64,000 nucleotides of DNA from Streptomyces sp. MST-110588 (lineage in GTDB: Bacteria; Actinomycetota; Actinomycetes; Streptomycetales; Streptomycetaceae): the NCBI RefSeq assembly GCF_022695595.1, contig NZ_CP074380.1:4500501-4564500 (forward strand), given 5' to 3'. Below the pieces are notes generated by a model, which was not told where the DNA came from, searched no databases, and was given only the letters and a program-made list of their open reading frames with translations. The position numbers and the translations under genes were made by a program. Within the stretch, counting starts at the first letter, position 1. Each line of letters opens with the position of its first letter. Below are positions 62,833 through 64,000 of the stretch, one piece after another.

Positions 62833-62949
62833 GGCACGCCTCCTGGCTGCGGAAGGAGCGGGGAGCGGCGAAGAGCGGCGCTGAGCGCCTGGAAGGGGGA
62901 GGGGCGGAGCGTGACGGTACGGGTGTGCGGCGTGACCCTAACACCGTCC

Positions 62950-62964
62950 CTGACGGGGCGTCAG
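62950..62964. promoter_or_regulatory. Shared palindromic operator, site 9
   Basis: CTGACGGGGCGTCAG: perfect 6-bp arms (CTGACG/CGTCAG) around GGG, upstream of the acyl-CoA synthetase gene on the minus strand. Confidence 0.75.
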
Positions 62965-63240
62965 CCCGGAGGCGTCCGCTGTGGCAGCGCGTCCGGACCG
63001 GCTCGGTTCCGCGGTTCGGGCGGGAAGCCGGTCCGCCGCAGGCCGGCGGGCCGGGCGGCCGACGCATGCCCGTACGCCGCTTGATGGGTGCGCGCTCATA
63101 CAGGTCGACGGTCCGGTGTACGTGGTGCTGCGTACTGGTCGTGGACGCCGGTTCCGCAATGCCGGTTCCGGTCGGCGAGGTTCCTGTGAGGCGTCCGTAC
63201 GAACCCGGTCGGGCACGCCGGGTACCGCCGGGAAATGGCC

Positions 63241-63293
63241 GCAGGGACCGGTTTCGATGGCTCCCCCTCCGCGCCATCGAGACCGGCCCCTGC
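63241..63293 (-). terminator. Strong hairpin downstream of afsS
   Basis: 20-nt arms at 63241-63260 and 63274-63293 pair at 18 positions across a 13-nt loop. A second, weaker inverted repeat (GAAAACCG 63302-63309 with CGGTTTTC 63341-63348) encloses a direct repeat CCGTGGTGCCGTGCGGT (63307-63323 and 63328-63344). Both lie between afsS and the acyl-CoA synthetase gene on the same strand. The remainder of 62965-63420 shows no gene. Confidence 0.7.
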
Positions 63294-63420
63294 GATCCCC
63301 CGAAAACCGTGGTGCCGTGCGGTGTTGCCGTGGTGCCGTGCGGTTTTCCCTCAGTTCTCAACCGTGGTTCACGGTCTTTGTCTCAGTGCGTTTCCCCCGG
63401 TATGTACGGTATTGCCGGTG

Positions 63421-63597
63421 TTACTTCGGCTCCCCGAGAGGAATGTGCTTGTCCTGGGTGCCGGTGGTGACCGGGCCGGTCTGCGACTCGTCCGGCTCCA
63501 GATCCCTGGGGGCGATGATCGGAGTGTGCTTGTCCAGCGGCTTGATGATGTCGCGGTCGTTCACCTGCTGGACCGGGTTGGGCTGTTCGGTGCTCAC
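63421..63597 (-). CDS. afsS: AfsS-like small regulatory protein
   Basis: 58 aa from GTG 63597, with AGGAG 9 nt upstream (TTG 63606 is less likely). The sequence contains IKPLDKHTPIIAP and GTQDKHIPLGEP, the repeated D-x-H-x-P pattern of AfsS, a short protein (about 63 aa in S. coelicolor) that activates antibiotic pathway genes by an unsettled mechanism. Identification also rests on position directly downstream of the afsR-like gene in the same orientation. Confidence 0.75.
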   Translation of the reverse strand: MSTEQPNPVQQVNDRDIIKPLDKHTPIIAPRDLEPDESQTGPVTTGTQDKHIPLGEPK

Positions 63598-63762
63598 TGT
63601 GATCAACTCCTGTTGCTGGGCGCTGTACGGTCTTCCCGGCCGGCGACTCCCCCGTGGGCCGCCGGACGGGACGACCAGGGCCGATCACCTTAACGGTGGG
63701 GCCTGGGCACCGAGCCGCTTGCCCCCCGAGGCGGCGGTTCGGTACTGAAGAGAGTGGCGGAC

Positions 63763-63784
63763 GTCGATGAACGATCGATAAACG
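63763..63784 (-). promoter_or_regulatory. Probable AfsR/PhoP binding box in the afsS promoter
   Basis: On the minus strand two adjacent 11-bp repeats, CGTTTATCGAT and CGTTCATCGAC, form a direct repeat with 11-bp period. SARP proteins such as AfsR bind direct repeats of this spacing over the -35 region, and GTTCATCG resembles a PHO box. Located about 165 nt before the afsS start. Confidence 0.6.
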
Positions 63785-63810
63785 TGTAGCGGAACGGCGC
63801 GGACCTGCGG

Positions 63811-64000
63811 TTACGCGACCACCGCAGGGGTCAGCAGCTCTTGTACCTCCGCGGCTTCCGGCGATCCCAGGCGCGCGTAGACGGACAGGGCCTCCTGCCA
63901 GCACACCCGGGCGCGTCCGGTATGCCCAATGTTGTGCAGGGCGCGGCCCAGCAGCGTCAGGGCGTTGGCGCGCCACCACTCGCCGCCCACCCCGCGCAGC
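63811..64000 (-). CDS. afsR: AfsR-like SARP/NB-ARC regulator, C-terminal fragment
   Basis: Only the last 62 codons and the stop (63811-63813) are in the window; the gene continues past 64000. The sequence RALHNIGHTGRARVCWQEAL and LGSPEAAEVQELLTPAVVA is TPR-like, as in the C terminus of AfsR. With afsS downstream and afsK nearby, AfsR is the best identification; another TPR regulator cannot be excluded from this fragment. Confidence 0.65.
   Translation of the reverse strand, partial: LRGVGGEWWRANALTLLGRALHNIGHTGRARVCWQEALSVYARLGSPEAAEVQELLTPAVVA

Overview
The window is chromosomal DNA of a high-GC actinomycete, almost certainly a Streptomyces: extreme GC at third codon positions, frequent GTG starts, purine-rich Shine-Dalgarno sites, BldM, AfsK and AfsS-like proteins, several ECF sigma factors and Ser/Thr kinases. 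No rRNA, tRNA, CRISPR array, transposase or integrase was seen.

Layout. (1) 1-5.1 kb: the conserved developmental and purine block bldM - ECF sigma factor - guaB - guaB3, with a near-ideal BldN-type promoter before bldM. (2) 5.1-18.1 kb: a frameshifted nucleotide-sugar dehydrogenase, a frameshifted glpD, a lipoprotein serine hydrolase, a membrane Ser/Thr kinase followed by a pseudokinase, an ECF sigma factor with a coupled membrane partner, and a PIG-V-like membrane glycosyltransferase. (3) 18.2-47.2 kb and 54.9-63.0 kb: a large, dispersed set of CoA-thioester catabolic genes. It holds paired acyl-CoA dehydrogenases, DUF35/thiolase-like pairs, enoyl-CoA hydratases, acyl-CoA synthetases, an SDR, a cyclase-family hydrolase, an amidohydrolase, a Zn alcohol dehydrogenase, a flavin reductase, a flavin monooxygenase and a deazaflavin (F420)-type nitroreductase. 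Nine transcription units or divergent promoters carry the same 15-bp palindrome (consensus CTGACGGNCCGTCAG), which points to a single regulon. The TetR regulator at 47.4-48.0 kb is the best candidate regulator. (4) 29.3-32.4 kb: a 2.4-kb island between 365/383-bp direct repeats that duplicate the 5' end of an MFS gene. It carries a small ORF, a DUF6879 gene, an XRE-DUF5753 (Scr1-like) regulator and two tiny Cys-containing ORFs. (5) 47.4-54.7 kb: TetR - VOC protein - GPP34 protein - afsK - membrane protein. (6) 63.4-64.0 kb: afsS and the 3' end of afsR. In S. coelicolor the afsK and afsS/afsR genes lie close together; here the second part of the CoA cluster sits between them.

How the parts fit. 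The CoA genes look like a pathway that activates a carboxylic acid and shortens it by dehydrogenation, hydration and a DUF35/thiolase-like aldolase or thiolase step, as in mycobacterial sterol side-chain catabolism. The substrate cannot be named from sequence. Two further themes stand out: in-frame minisatellite expansions in a dozen or so coding regions, and four reading frames broken by single-base-type shifts, at least two of them in G runs, so sequencing error must be excluded before calling them pseudogenes.
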